Counted from the first letter of the stretch, positions 15,269 through 23,940 are shown. The stretch is DNA of 35,313 nt from Pseudomonadota bacterium (GCA_947459825.1 CANHFH010000014.1:1-35313); one strand, 5' to 3'. Notes: a model not told the origin generated them from the sequence alone. Program-made: numbers and translations.

Positions 15269-17833
15269 ATGAAGTCATTTTCCATCGTCGGACTGGCCGT
15301 CGCGGCCACGCTGCTGACCGGTAACGCGGTCGCGCAGGAGAGCGGACAGCTCGAGGAAGTGGTGGTCACCGCCACCAAGCGCGAGCAGACGCTGCAGGAT
15401 GTGCCGGTCGCCGTCACCGTGACGACCGCCGACACCATCGAGAAAGCCGCGATCCGCGACATCGCGGACCTGTCCTCGGTCGTGCCCTCGCTGCGCATCG
15501 GCCAGCTGCAGACCTCCACCAACACCAACTTCATCATCCGCGGCTTCGGCAACGGCGCGAACAACCCCGGCATCGAGCCCTCGGTCGGCGTGTTCGTCGA
15601 CGGCGTCTACCGCTCGCGCTCGGCCGGCTCCATCGGCGACCTCGTCGATGTGCAGCGCGTCGAGGTGCTGCGCGGTCCGCAGAGCACGCTGTTCGGCCAG
15701 AACGCGTCGGCCGGCGTGATCAGCGTCGTCACCAAGAAGCCCGAGTTCGAGTGGGGCGGCATGGTCGAGGCCACCGTCGGCAACCTCAGCGAGCGCGTCT
15801 TCAAGGGCAAGGTCACCGGACCGATCTCCGACACCCTCGCCTTCAGCCTCGCCGGCTCGATGAACACCCGTGACGGCTACTTCCAGAACCTCACCAACGG
15901 CAAGATGGTCAACGACCGCGACCGTTGGGACCTGCGCGCGCAGCTGCTCTGGAACGCCTCCGAGAACACCTCGGTGCGCCTCATCGCCGACAAGAGCGAG
16001 ATCGATGAGCTCTGCTGCGGCGTCGCCAACCTGCTCAACGGCCCCACGGGCGGCCTCGTGCAGAGCCCGGCGTTCGGCAACGGCAGGATCTACCCGGGCA
16101 CCGCCAACGCGCCCGGTCTGCCGTTCGACCGCAAGGCCTACCTCAACAAGGACCCGCGCAACGCGGTCGACAACGACGGCATCTCGCTGCACATCGACTG
16201 GGCGGGCGAGACCCTGTCGCTGGCCTCGATCACCGCGCTGCGCCACCAGGAGAGCGATTTCGACTACGACTTCGACTTCACGGGCGCGGACCTCGGCCGC
16301 ACCAACCGCAACATCGGCGACATCGATACGCTCTCGCAGGAACTGCGGTTGGCCTTCGACAACGGCGGCGCGGTGCGCGGCCTCGTCGGCGCCTACTACA
16401 TCACGGAAGATGTGAAGTACGACAACGTCATCCAGTTCGGCTCGAACATGCGCGGCTACGCCAACGGCCTCGTGTTCGCGTCGACCGGCAGCCTGACGGC
16501 GCTCAGCGGTCTCGAGACGGCGCTCGGCCTGCCGGCCGGCACCTTCTTCGCGGCCAACACCGGCAGCAGCATCTTCACCCAGCAGGACAGCGATGCCTAC
16601 ACGCTGTTCGGCCAGGCGGAGATGGACCTGACCGACCGCGCCACGCTGCTGGCGGGCGTCGCCTACACGAACACCTCCAAGAAGGTCGACTTCAAGCAGT
16701 CGAACAACGATGTGTTCGCGGGCCTCGACCTGGTGCAGATCGGCTTCGCGCAGATCTTCCAGGGACTCACCGGCCAGCCGGCGACCCCGGCGAACCTCGC
16801 GAACCCGGCCTTCGCCGGCGCGGCCGCCGCGGCCGATCGCCTGAGCGTCACGCCCTGCTCGGCGGCCACCGGCCCGGCCTGCAACTCGGCGCTCGGCCTC
16901 TACGCGCTGCAGTTCCTGCACCCGGTGGTCCCGTTCACCGACAAGTCGGATGACAGCAAGGTCACCTACACGGTGCGCCTGACGGTCGATGTCACCGAGA
17001 ACATCAACGCCTACGCGGGCGTGTCGACGGGCTACAAGGCGACCTCCTGGAACCTGTCGCGTGACAGCAAGCCTTTGGCTCCGGCCACTCCGCCTCGGTC
17101 ACCGCTCGGCGGAGCCGTCAACCCGTACTACCCGCGCTTCGGTACCCGCAAGGCGGACCCCGAGGAGTCGACGGTGTACGAGCTCGGCATCAAGGGCCAG
17201 TGGCCGCGTGCGGCGGTCTATGTGACCCTGTTCGACCAGAACATCAAGGGCTTCCAGGACAACACCTTCCGCGGCACCGGCTTCGTGCTGAGCAACGCGG
17301 GTGAGCAGACCACGCAGGGCGTCGAGATCGAGACGCAGTTCAAGCTCGCCGACAACTGGCGCGTCGACCTCGCGGCGACCTTCCTGTCGCCGGAGTACGA
17401 CTCGTATGTCGGCGCGCCGAGCCCCTGCTCGGGCCGCAACGTCGACCGCTCCGGTCAGCGTCCGCTCAACATCCACGACCGCAGCATCAGCGCCGGCGTC
17501 ACCTACGACTGGACGATCGGCGATGTCGAGGGCTTCGTGCGCGCGGACTACGACTACCAGAGCAACACGCTCGTCAACCAGCACGAGCAGGCCACCACGG
17601 TCTGCACGGCGACGATCCCGACCAACACCTTCGACACCTTCCGCAAGGTCTCGTCGGTGAACATGAGCGTCGGCTTCTCGCTCGACAGCTGGGATGTGCT
17701 GGTCTACGGCCGCAACCTGACGGACGACGAGTACCTCATCCAGTCGTTCCCGTCGGTGGCGCAGCTGAACAGCGTGTCGGGCTACCCCAACCAGCCCCGC
17801 ACCTACGGCCTCACGATCCGCAAGAACTTCTGA
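15269..17833 (+). CDS. TonB-dependent outer-membrane receptor
   Basis: 854 residues. Signal peptide 1-22 (site after GNAVA), TonB-box region EEVVVTATKREQ at about 29-40, plug domain to about residue 160 (RGFGNGANNPGIEPSVGVFVDGVYRSR, then VEVLRGPQSTLFGQNASAGVI, the conserved plug end) and a 22-strand-type barrel ending in aromatic Phe. It resembles the receptors that are abundant in Sphingomonad/Caulobacter-type and hydrocarbon- or sterol-degrading bacteria. The substrate cannot be read from sequence. No TonB, siderophore or SusD-like gene is adjacent; the next gene is a convergent alkane monooxygenase. ATG 15269 is preceded by an AGGGG site at long spacing. A perfect terminator follows the stop. 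Confidence 0.93.
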   Translation: MKSFSIVGLAVAATLLTGNAVAQESGQLEEVVVTATKREQTLQDVPVAVTVTTADTIEKAAIRDIADLSSVVPSLRIGQLQTSTNTNFIIRGFGNGANNPGIEPSVGVFVDGVYRSRSAGSIGDLVDVQRVEVLRGPQSTLFGQNASAGVISVVTKKPEFEWGGMVEATVGNLSERVFKGKVTGPISDTLAFSLAGSMNTRDGYFQNLTNGKMVNDRDRWDLRAQLLWNASENTSVRLIADKSEIDELCCGVANLLNGPTGGLVQSPAFGNGRIYPGTANAPGLPFDRKAYLNKDPRNAVDNDGISLHIDWAGETLSLASITALRHQESDFDYDFDFTGADLGRTNRNIGDIDTLSQELRLAFDNGGAVRGLVGAYYITEDVKYDNVIQFGSNMRGYANGLVFASTGSLTALSGLETALGLPAGTFFAANTGSSIFTQQDSDAYTLFGQAEMDLTDRATLLAGVAYTNTSKKVDFKQSNNDVFAGLDLVQIGFAQIFQGLTGQPATPANLANPAFAGAAAAADRLSVTPCSAATGPACNSALGLYALQFLHPVVPFTDKSDDSKVTYTVRLTVDVTENINAYAGVSTGYKATSWNLSRDSKPLAPATPPRSPLGGAVNPYYPRFGTRKADPEESTVYELGIKGQWPRAAVYVTLFDQNIKGFQDNTFRGTGFVLSNAGEQTTQGVEIETQFKLADNWRVDLAATFLSPEYDSYVGAPSPCSGRNVDRSGQRPLNIHDRSISAGVTYDWTIGDVEGFVRADYDYQSNTLVNQHEQATTVCTATIPTNTFDTFRKVSSVNMSVGFSLDSWDVLVYGRNLTDDEYLIQSFPSVAQLNSVSGYPNQPRTYGLTIRKNF

Positions 17834-17875
17834 TCCACCGCGGCGCCGCGCCCCGCGCGCGGTCGTCGTGATGAA

Positions 17876-17908
17876 GGGGGCATGCTTCGGCATGCCCCCT
17901 TTTTCTTT
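17876..17908 (+). terminator. Intrinsic terminator after the TonB-dependent receptor
   Basis: A 10-bp perfect stem (GGGGGCATGC / GCATGCCCCC) with a TTCG tetraloop, followed by TTTTTCTTT. The T-run is only on the plus-strand side, so it mainly ends receptor transcription and shields the convergent alkB. Confidence 0.93.
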
Positions 17909-17951
17909 GGGGAGTCCACGACGGCGCGCGTGCGTGCGCCGTGGGCGGCGG

Positions 17952-18986
17952 TCAGGCGGCGGCGGCCTCGACGGCTTCGAGCCGCGGGTGCATGACGCGG
18001 AACCAGAGCGGCGGCAGCAGCGCCAGCATCACCATCGCGGGGTAGCCCGCAGGCAGTTGCGGCGCACCGGGCACGCTGCGCAGCGTCTGGTAGGGCCGGC
18101 TGCCGTTCATGTGATGGTCGGTGTGGCGCGGCAGCTCGAAGAGCAGCGCGCGGCCGACACGATGGTCGCTGTTCCAGGAATGATGCGCACGCACGGGCTC
18201 GAGCCGCCCGGCCGCGTCGCGCGAGCGGCGCAGGCCGTAGTGCTCGATGTAATTCACGACCTCGAGCAGCGCCACCGCGAGCGCGGCGACGACGACGAAC
18301 ACGCCCATCACCTCGACACCGAAGAGCAGCGCCACGGCGACGAGCCAGGCCGCCTGCAGCGCGAGTCCGACCAGCATCTCGTTGTCGGCCGTCCACGGGC
18401 CGCGCCCGGTCCGCGCGAGCCGCGTCGCTTCGATGTCCCAAGCCGAGGTGAACTGCCGCAGCACGCTGCCCGGGATGAAGCCGTAGACCGTCTGGCCGCG
18501 ACGGGCGCTGGCCGGATCGTCATCGGTGCCGACGCGCGGGTGGTGGCCGCGCACATGTTCTATGGCGAAGTGCATGTAGAGCACCGTGCCGAGCAGCAGC
18601 TTGCCGAGCCAGTACTCGCGACGGTCGCGCCGGTGCACGAGTTCATGGCCGATGACGATGCCGAGCCCGCCGCAGGTGATGGCGGTGGAGGCGATCCAGC
18701 CGGCGCGCTCCCACCATGCCGCCTCGCCCTGCCAGACCACCGCCAGCAGCGCGAACAGCCCGAGCTGCACCGGGAGTGCGAGGTAGAGCGGAACGGCGGC
18801 CCAACGGGAGGCCGCTGCACGCTGCTGCGCCGCCTCGTCGAGGTTGCGGGCGTCTGCGCCGCCCAGCGCGTCCGCGACCGGCACGATGCCGTACACGAAG
18901 AACACGGTGAGCCAGGCCCAGACGCCGCCCCACAGCAGTCCGAGGGCGGCGGAGGCCGGTACGAGGTAGGCAAGCACCTGGATCAT
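17952..18986 (-). CDS. alkB: AlkB-type alkane 1-monooxygenase
   Basis: 344 residues, shorter than the usual ~400. Membrane di-iron hydroxylase with several hydrophobic helices (about 5-32, 66-86, 96-114, 130-142, 206-245). The His clusters are intact: HELVH (114-118), EHVRGHH (143-149) and LPRHTDHH (285-292), plus the AlkB signature NYIEHYGL (245-252) and AHHSWNSDH (267-275). It oxidises alkanes or alkyl groups at the terminal carbon with O2 and rubredoxin-supplied electrons; no rubredoxin or reductase is in the window. ATG 18986 is 16 bp from the divergent lipase start, with no ribosome binding site but a TAGACT hexamer 6 bp upstream, suggesting a leaderless transcript. A relative acting on other lipids is possible. 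Confidence 0.88.
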   Translation of the reverse strand: MIQVLAYLVPASAALGLLWGGVWAWLTVFFVYGIVPVADALGGADARNLDEAAQQRAAASRWAAVPLYLALPVQLGLFALLAVVWQGEAAWWERAGWIASTAITCGGLGIVIGHELVHRRDRREYWLGKLLLGTVLYMHFAIEHVRGHHPRVGTDDDPASARRGQTVYGFIPGSVLRQFTSAWDIEATRLARTGRGPWTADNEMLVGLALQAAWLVAVALLFGVEVMGVFVVVAALAVALLEVVNYIEHYGLRRSRDAAGRLEPVRAHHSWNSDHRVGRALLFELPRHTDHHMNGSRPYQTLRSVPGAPQLPAGYPAMVMLALLPPLWFRVMHPRLEAVEAAAA

Positions 18987-19001
18987 GGCTAGAGTCTAGC
19001 C
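18987..19001. promoter_or_regulatory. 15-bp palindrome between divergent start codons
   Basis: GGCTAGA-G-TCTAGCC is perfect with a one-base centre and fills all but one base of the 16-bp gap between alkB and the lipase gene. It contains TAGACT facing alkB and TAGAGT facing the lipase, each 6-7 bp from its start codon, so the two -10 elements would overlap. It could also be an operator. Confidence 0.6.
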
Positions 19002-19002
19002 C

Positions 19003-19899
19003 ATGACCGACGCTGCCCCGATAGGCCCTACGCTGCGCACCACCGACGGCGAGACCCTGGCCCTCACCGACTGGCCGCTCGGCACCGGCGCCCCGGCGCC
19101 CGCGCACCCGCCCGCGACCACCGCACGCGGCACGGTGTTGATCGTCCACGGCCTCGGCGAGCACGCGGGGCGCTACGCACCGCTCGCGAAGTGGCTCAAC
19201 GGTCAGGGCTATGCGGTGCGCGGCTATGACCTCTACGGCCACGGCCACTCGAGCGGTCGGCGCGGCCATCTCGCGCGCGAAACGCAGCATCTCGAGCATC
19301 TGGCCGAGGTCGCCGCGGCGACCCGCGCCGCCGGCGGCGCGTCACCGCTCATCGTGCTCGGTCACAGCCTGGGCGGCCTCATCGCCTCATCGGCGGTCGC
19401 ACGCGGGCTGCTGCGGCCGGACAGTCTGGTGCTCTCGTCACCCGCACTTGCGGTCGACATGGCGGCCTGGCAGCGCGCGGCGGTCGGCTGGCTGCCGCGC
19501 ATCGCGCCCGACCTCACGCTCGGCAACGGCCTCAAGCCCAAGTACCTCTCGCATGACCCGGCGGTGGTCGCAGCCTACGAAGCCGACCCGCTGGTGCACG
19601 ACCGCATCTGCGCTCGATTGGGCGCGTTCGTGGCGACGGAGGGCGAGCGGGTGGTGGCGGCCGCGACCCGGTGGCCGGTGCGCACGCTGTTGCTCTATGC
19701 CGGCGATGACCGTCTGGTCGCGCCGCGCGGCAGCGATGCTTTCGCCGCCGCTGCTGCCGGCGGCTCAGCGGGCGGCTCAGCGAGCCACGCGGCGGTGACC
19801 GCGCAGCGCTTCGCCGCGCTCTACCACGAGATCTTCAACGAGCGCGACTCCGCGCCCGTGCTCAAGGCCCTCGCAGCCTGGCTCGACGCCAGGGGTTGA
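19003..19899 (+). CDS. Monoacylglycerol-lipase-like alpha/beta hydrolase
   Basis: 298 residues. The HGLGEHAGRY motif (49-58) is characteristic of monoacylglycerol lipases; DLYGHGHSSGRRGH follows. Nucleophile Ser122 sits in GHSLGG (120-125), the acid is Asp235 or Asp236 (GDDRLVA), and His275 (LYHEIFNE) completes the triad. No signal peptide, so it is cytoplasmic. It probably releases fatty acids from monoacylglycerols or similar esters. Divergent from alkB across a palindrome; its last 38 bp overlap the convergent TspO-like gene. A Gly/Ser/Ala-rich insertion lies at about 248-262. Confidence 0.88.
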   Translation: MTDAAPIGPTLRTTDGETLALTDWPLGTGAPAPAHPPATTARGTVLIVHGLGEHAGRYAPLAKWLNGQGYAVRGYDLYGHGHSSGRRGHLARETQHLEHLAEVAAATRAAGGASPLIVLGHSLGGLIASSAVARGLLRPDSLVLSSPALAVDMAAWQRAAVGWLPRIAPDLTLGNGLKPKYLSHDPAVVAAYEADPLVHDRICARLGAFVATEGERVVAAATRWPVRTLLLYAGDDRLVAPRGSDAFAAAAAGGSAGGSASHAAVTAQRFAALYHEIFNERDSAPVLKALAAWLDARG

Positions 19900-20629
19900 A
19901 GAGCGCCCAGACGATCACCGCCGCCACGGCGACGATGCCCGTGAGCGCGGCGAGCCGCACCGGTGCCGTGATCGTCTCGGTGCCCGACCAGATGCCGTAG
20001 CCCGCCCACACGAACACCAGGCAGTAGACGACATCGCGCGTCACGGCGCCCATCCAGACATAGATGGCGGCTGCGGTGCACACCGACACCAGCGCCCACT
20101 CGTCCATCGTGAGGCCGAAGGGATACCACTTCAGGTGGAAGAACAGCAGGCCGAAGTTGAGCAGCGTCGCGGCGGTGATCCAGCCGAAATAGAGGCTGAA
20201 AACGCCGTCGACGGCGATGAACTCGGTCCGGCTCGGCGCCGACAGCGTACGCAGGCGGCGGAAGATGATGATGAGTGTGGCGAGGATGACGAGCATCACC
20301 GCGAGGCTGAGCTCCACCATCTGATGGTGCCAGACGAAGATCCACGTCGCATTGCCGATCGCGTTGACGAAGAACGGTGTGCTGATCGCGGCGATGCGCT
20401 CGCGGGTGCGCGGTGCGCCCGCCCAGGCGGCGATGCCGAAGATCAGCAGCCCGATGAAGATGAGGGTCCAGCTGACACCGAAGGTGCGGCCCGCAGGCGT
20501 GAACCCGGTCGGGTACATGGCCGACAACTCGCCGGTGTTGTAGCCGCCGATGGGGACCAGGTTTGCCGCGGCGTTCACCGCGATTACCATGAGAGCGGCC
20601 AACAGCGGCCAAAAGGACTTCTTGCCCAT
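19862..20629 (-). CDS. TspO/MBR-like tryptophan-rich membrane protein
   Basis: 255 residues from ATG 20629, which has a GGAGGG ribosome binding site; the open frame extends upstream but into amiD. About eight hydrophobic segments with many Trp. The N-terminal GELSAMYPTGFTPAGRTFGVSW block resembles the TspO motif in which a Pro/Phe-rich loop precedes the second helix. Classical TspO has five helices and about 160 residues, so this is the longer relative often annotated as tryptophan-rich sensory protein. Function unknown; porphyrin or lipid binding is only a family suggestion. The 3' end overlaps the lipase gene by 38 bp on the opposite strand. Confidence 0.68.
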   Translation of the reverse strand: MGKKSFWPLLAALMVIAVNAAANLVPIGGYNTGELSAMYPTGFTPAGRTFGVSWTLIFIGLLIFGIAAWAGAPRTRERIAAISTPFFVNAIGNATWIFVWHHQMVELSLAVMLVILATLIIIFRRLRTLSAPSRTEFIAVDGVFSLYFGWITAATLLNFGLLFFHLKWYPFGLTMDEWALVSVCTAAAIYVWMGAVTRDVVYCLVFVWAGYGIWSGTETITAPVRLAALTGIVAVAAVIVWALFNPWRRARLRGP

Positions 20630-20669
20630 GACTTCCCTCCGCCCAGCGACGAGCGTGACGGCGCCCCCG

Positions 20670-21557
20670 ATGGCGCTGCGTCCCATCATACGCGCCTGCA
20701 CCCGCGCGTCACGGTCTGCCGCGCTGCCGTCCGCGGCACTGCTGGGCGCCGCCCTGCTGCTCGCGGGTTGCGCCACCGCGCCGCGCATCGACGGCCGCTA
20801 CCCGGTCGACACCAGCCATCGCGCGGTGAGCCAGGAGAGCCGTGTCCGCTACCTCATCCTGCACTTCACCTGGGAGGACTTCGCCGATTCCTTGAAGGTG
20901 CTGACGCAGGGCAAGGTGAGCAGCCACTACCTCGTCGACGACGATCCGCCGCGCATCTACCGCCTCGTCGAGGAGGACCGCCGCGCCTGGCATGCCGGTG
21001 TGAGCTCCTGGGCGGGTGAGACGATGCTGAACTCGGCCTCGGTGGGCATCGAGATCGTGAACCTCGGCGAGCGCGAGGATCCGGCCTACGCGCCCTACCC
21101 CGCCGCACAGATCGATGTGGTGGTCGCGCTGGTGCGCGACATCCAGCGGCGGCATGGCATCAAGCCGCACCGCATCCTCGGCCACAACGACATCGCACCG
21201 CAGCGCAAGACCGACCCCGGCCCGCGCTTCCCATGGCGCCGGCTCGCCGACGAGGGGCTGATCCCGTGGCCGGACGAGGCGGCGGTGACCGCGGCGCGCC
21301 CGGCCTACGACACCGCGCTGCCGTCGGTCGCTTGGTTCCAGGAGCAGCTCGCCAAGATCGGCTTCGAGGTGCCGCGCAACGGCGAGCTCGACGCCGCGAC
21401 GCGCCGCGTGCTGATGGCCTTCCAGATGAAGTACCGCCAGAACGACTGGGCGGGCACACCGGACGCCGAGACCGCAGCGCTGCTCGAGGTGGTCAACCGC
21501 CCGGGCGGGATGTGGCTGCGCGGCGCGGACGGCCAGCGCCGTCCCTACACGCCGTAG
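20670..21557 (+). CDS. amiD: Lipoprotein N-acetylmuramoyl-L-alanine amidase AmiD
   Basis: 295 residues from ATG 20670. Lipobox LAGC with Cys34. Amidase_2 domain at about 55-190: zinc ligands His65 (LILHFT), His172 (LGHNDIAP) and Asp182 (KTDPGP), with Glu128 (VGIEIVN); SSHYLV at 84-89 is typical of AmiD. A PG_binding_1 helical domain lies at about 210-275. It cleaves the amide between MurNAc and L-Ala in peptidoglycan fragments at the outer membrane. An in-frame ATG at 20628 has an AAGGA site but lies within the same CATG as the divergent TspO-like start and would give a 47-residue leader, so 20670 is preferred. Convergent with the RCC1 lipoprotein gene. Confidence 0.92.
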   Translation: MALRPIIRACTRASRSAALPSAALLGAALLLAGCATAPRIDGRYPVDTSHRAVSQESRVRYLILHFTWEDFADSLKVLTQGKVSSHYLVDDDPPRIYRLVEEDRRAWHAGVSSWAGETMLNSASVGIEIVNLGEREDPAYAPYPAAQIDVVVALVRDIQRRHGIKPHRILGHNDIAPQRKTDPGPRFPWRRLADEGLIPWPDEAAVTAARPAYDTALPSVAWFQEQLAKIGFEVPRNGELDAATRRVLMAFQMKYRQNDWAGTPDAETAALLEVVNRPGGMWLRGADGQRRPYTP

Positions 21558-21583
21558 CGCGACGCGCCTTTGCGCGACGCGCC
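21557..21583. repeat. 12-bp direct repeat in the amiD / RCC1 convergent gap
   Basis: GCGCGACGCGCC occurs twice (21557-21568 and 21572-21583) separated by TTT. Each copy is partly self-complementary. No T-run follows, so it is not a standard terminator. Confidence 0.6.
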
Positions 21584-21602
21584 ATCGCAGGCGGCCGCGC
21601 CG

Positions 21603-23585
21603 TCAGGGGATCGCGTCGAAGTTCGGTACGGCGGTCGGCGTCGAAGTGCTGCCGCTGGTGATCGCCGGGTTGCCTAGCTGCTTCGAGCCGTTGTCGCCCC
21701 ACATGAACAAGGTGCCGCTGCCGGTGATCGCCGCCGCGAAGGACTGACCGCCCGCACCGACCGTGATGCCCGCGCTCACCACCGACACCGCACCGAAGGT
21801 GTTGCGGGCCGTGGTGCCGCCGTCGCCCAGCGAACCGCTGTCGTTGGCGCCCGTCGCGCGCGCGAGACCGTCGCTGCCGACGAGCAGCGTCATGCGCGTG
21901 CCCGGAGCGACATCGACGACCGCCTGCGACACGCCCGCCGGCGCGCCGAGGTCACCGGGCGCGCCGCTGCCGAGGCCGAGCTGGCCGTCGGCGTTCTCAC
22001 CCCAAAGATAAAGCGAGCGGCGGCGCGACACCGCAGCCGAGTGGTCGCCGCCCGCACGGATGCGCGCGATCTCGACCAGCCCGGTCGCCACCGGCACCAG
22101 CGCAGCCTTGAAGCTGCCGTCGCCGACCTGACCCGAGGCGTTGGCGCCCCACGCCCAGACGCGGCCGTCGCTGCCGAGCGCCAGCGCATGCGCCGTGCCT
22201 GCGGCCACCGCCACGATGCCCGTCAGGCCCGTGGCCTGCACCGGCGACACCGACGCTTCACGGGCGCCGTCGCCCAGCTGACCGATGGTGTTGCTGCCCC
22301 AGGTGAACACGCGGCCGTCATCGAGCGCGACGACCGAGAAGCCGCGGCCCGCCGCCACCGCCACCGCAGGACGCGGCAGCGTCACCTTGGTCGGCGTGGT
22401 CCGCGGCAGGACATCGCCGAGCCCCAACTGGCCGTTGTCGTTGAAGCCCCAGGCGAGCACATCGCCGTTGTCGAGCAGCGCGAGCGCGTGGTTGAAGCCC
22501 GCGGTGACGGCCGTGGCGCGACGACCGGCGGGCAGCACGGCCTGCACGATGGTGTCGGAGGCGAGTGAGGCGGTGCCGGTACCGAGCTGGCCTTCGACGT
22601 TGTAACCCCAGCCCGAGATGACGCCGTCCGAACGGCGTACCAGCGTGAAGCTGTTGCCGGTGCTGGTGCTGCGCGACAGCGAGACCTCCGCCGCCAGCGC
22701 CGGCAGCGGCGAGACCGCCGCAGCCGTCACGCGCAAGAGCGCAGCCGAACTCGTGGCGTTGCCCTGCGCGTTGGTGACGCGCGCCGTGAACGACGCGTTG
22801 TCGTCGGCTGCCGCGGCGGCGCTGATGCGATAGGTGGCCGCGGTGGCCCCCGCGATGTCGACGCCGTTGCGCTGCCACTGGTAGGCGAGGTTGCCGCCCG
22901 TCGCCCGCACGCTGAAGATCGCCGGCTCGCCCGCTGCGACCGTCTGCCCCACGGGCTGCACGACGACGGCAGGAGCGCCCGTGACGGTGAGCACCGCAGG
23001 CGCGCTCACCACGAAGCCGGCAGGATTGAGGGCATAGGCGCGGAACACGGCGCCATCGTCGGCCGCCGCGGTCGCGGAGATGGTGTAGGTGGCGGAGTTC
23101 GCACCCGCGATGGGCACTTCATCGCGCAGCCACTGGTAGGAGAGCGACTCGCCGGTGGCGGCGACGGTGAAGCTCGCCGAGGCGCCGGCCGCGACCGTCA
23201 CCGAGACCGGCTGCGTGGTCAGCACGGGCGGACCGTTGACCTTGACCGTGGCCTCGTTGCTGGTCGCCGTACCCTGCGCGTTGGTGACCCGGACCGAGAA
23301 CTTCGCGCCGTCGTCGGCAGCGGTGAGGAAGTCGGTGACATAGGTTATGCCGGTCGCGCCCTGGATGGCCTGCCCGTTGCGCAGCCACTGGAAGGTCATG
23401 GGCGGCTTGCCCGATACACCGACATCGAAGCGCACCGTCGCACCGAGGAAGCCGATGCGGTCCTTGGGTTGTTCGGTGATGGTGGGCGCCTCGGGGCCCG
23501 CGCCGCTCAAGCAGCCAGCGAGCGCATGCGCGCACAGGAGGAGGCCGGCGAGCAGGCGGCCGCGGCGCGACAGGGTCTTGGTCAT
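21603..23585 (-). CDS. Lipoprotein with Ig-like domains and an RCC1-type beta-propeller
   Basis: 660 residues. Lipobox ALAGC (Cys25). Three Ig-like domains of about 85-90 residues follow (about 35-115, 116-201, 202-288), each with a YQW/FQWLRNG strand and a DDGAxFxxxxxNxxG end. Then about 300-655 holds RCC1 repeats of about 50 residues with the pattern W-G-x-N-x-x-G-Q-L-G and AVAAGxxHALAL. RCC1 repeats form a seven-bladed propeller. The substrate or partner is unknown; Ig domains suggest surface display or adhesion. No ribosome binding site is visible before ATG 23585; a TAAAAT hexamer lies 6 bp upstream. Domain repetition is clean, with no disruption. Confidence 0.88.
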   Translation of the reverse strand: MTKTLSRRGRLLAGLLLCAHALAGCLSGAGPEAPTITEQPKDRIGFLGATVRFDVGVSGKPPMTFQWLRNGQAIQGATGITYVTDFLTAADDGAKFSVRVTNAQGTATSNEATVKVNGPPVLTTQPVSVTVAAGASASFTVAATGESLSYQWLRDEVPIAGANSATYTISATAAADDGAVFRAYALNPAGFVVSAPAVLTVTGAPAVVVQPVGQTVAAGEPAIFSVRATGGNLAYQWQRNGVDIAGATAATYRISAAAAADDNASFTARVTNAQGNATSSAALLRVTAAAVSPLPALAAEVSLSRSTSTGNSFTLVRRSDGVISGWGYNVEGQLGTGTASLASDTIVQAVLPAGRRATAVTAGFNHALALLDNGDVLAWGFNDNGQLGLGDVLPRTTPTKVTLPRPAVAVAAGRGFSVVALDDGRVFTWGSNTIGQLGDGAREASVSPVQATGLTGIVAVAAGTAHALALGSDGRVWAWGANASGQVGDGSFKAALVPVATGLVEIARIRAGGDHSAAVSRRRSLYLWGENADGQLGLGSGAPGDLGAPAGVSQAVVDVAPGTRMTLLVGSDGLARATGANDSGSLGDGGTTARNTFGAVSVVSAGITVGAGGQSFAAAITGSGTLFMWGDNGSKQLGNPAITSGSTSTPTAVPNFDAIP

Positions 23586-23591
23586 CCGGCG

Positions 23592-23597
23592 ATTTTA
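23592..23597 (-). promoter_or_regulatory. -10-like hexamer next to the RCC1 lipoprotein start
   Basis: TAAAAT on the minus strand, 6 bp before ATG 23585, with no Shine-Dalgarno between. Fits a leaderless transcript. Confidence 0.4.
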
Positions 23598-23628
23598 GCC
23601 CAATCCCGGTCCACCGGGCGGCGGCACA

Positions 23629-23855
23629 TCAGAAAGGCTTGGCGAGGCCCAGATAGGCGGTGAAGCCGCTCATCACCCAGAAGAGGTAGGCGCCGCGACG
23701 ACCGCGGCGGATGCCCTCGGCGATGAGCCGTTCGGCGGCCGGGTCAGGCCCGGCGCGCAAGGCCGTGAAGCCCTGGACCCAGGCATCGATGACGGTGCGA
23801 AGGCGAGGAGGTGCAGGAACACCAGCAGCCAGTTCACCGTCGCCGGATCGGGCAT
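23629..23855 (-). pseudogene. Small two-helix membrane protein, apparently frameshifted
   Basis: From ATG 23855 the frame encodes MPDPATVNWLLVFLHLL, a good membrane helix, then loses protein character. After the CTCCTC near 23805 the adjacent frame encodes RTVIDAWVQGF..., an amphipathic stretch, then RRGAYLFWVMSGFTAYLGL and a TGA at 23629-23631. One missing base would join the two into a protein of about 75 residues with two helices. Either this is a single-base deletion pseudogene, a sequencing error, or the second frame starts elsewhere; upstream of the join that frame is not protein-like. No family recognised. Confidence 0.5.
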
Positions 23856-23940
23856 CGTCGGACCTCGCGCCTGCTCGGGTTGCGTCGCGAGGAGCGCGGG
23901 TTATCCTGACTGCAGACAGCTTGCATCAGGAGCAAGGACG

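Noticed and set aside
17952-18986. Fatty acid desaturase instead of AlkB
   Set aside because: The NYIEHYGL signature and LPRHTDHH box are specific to the AlkB/XylM group.
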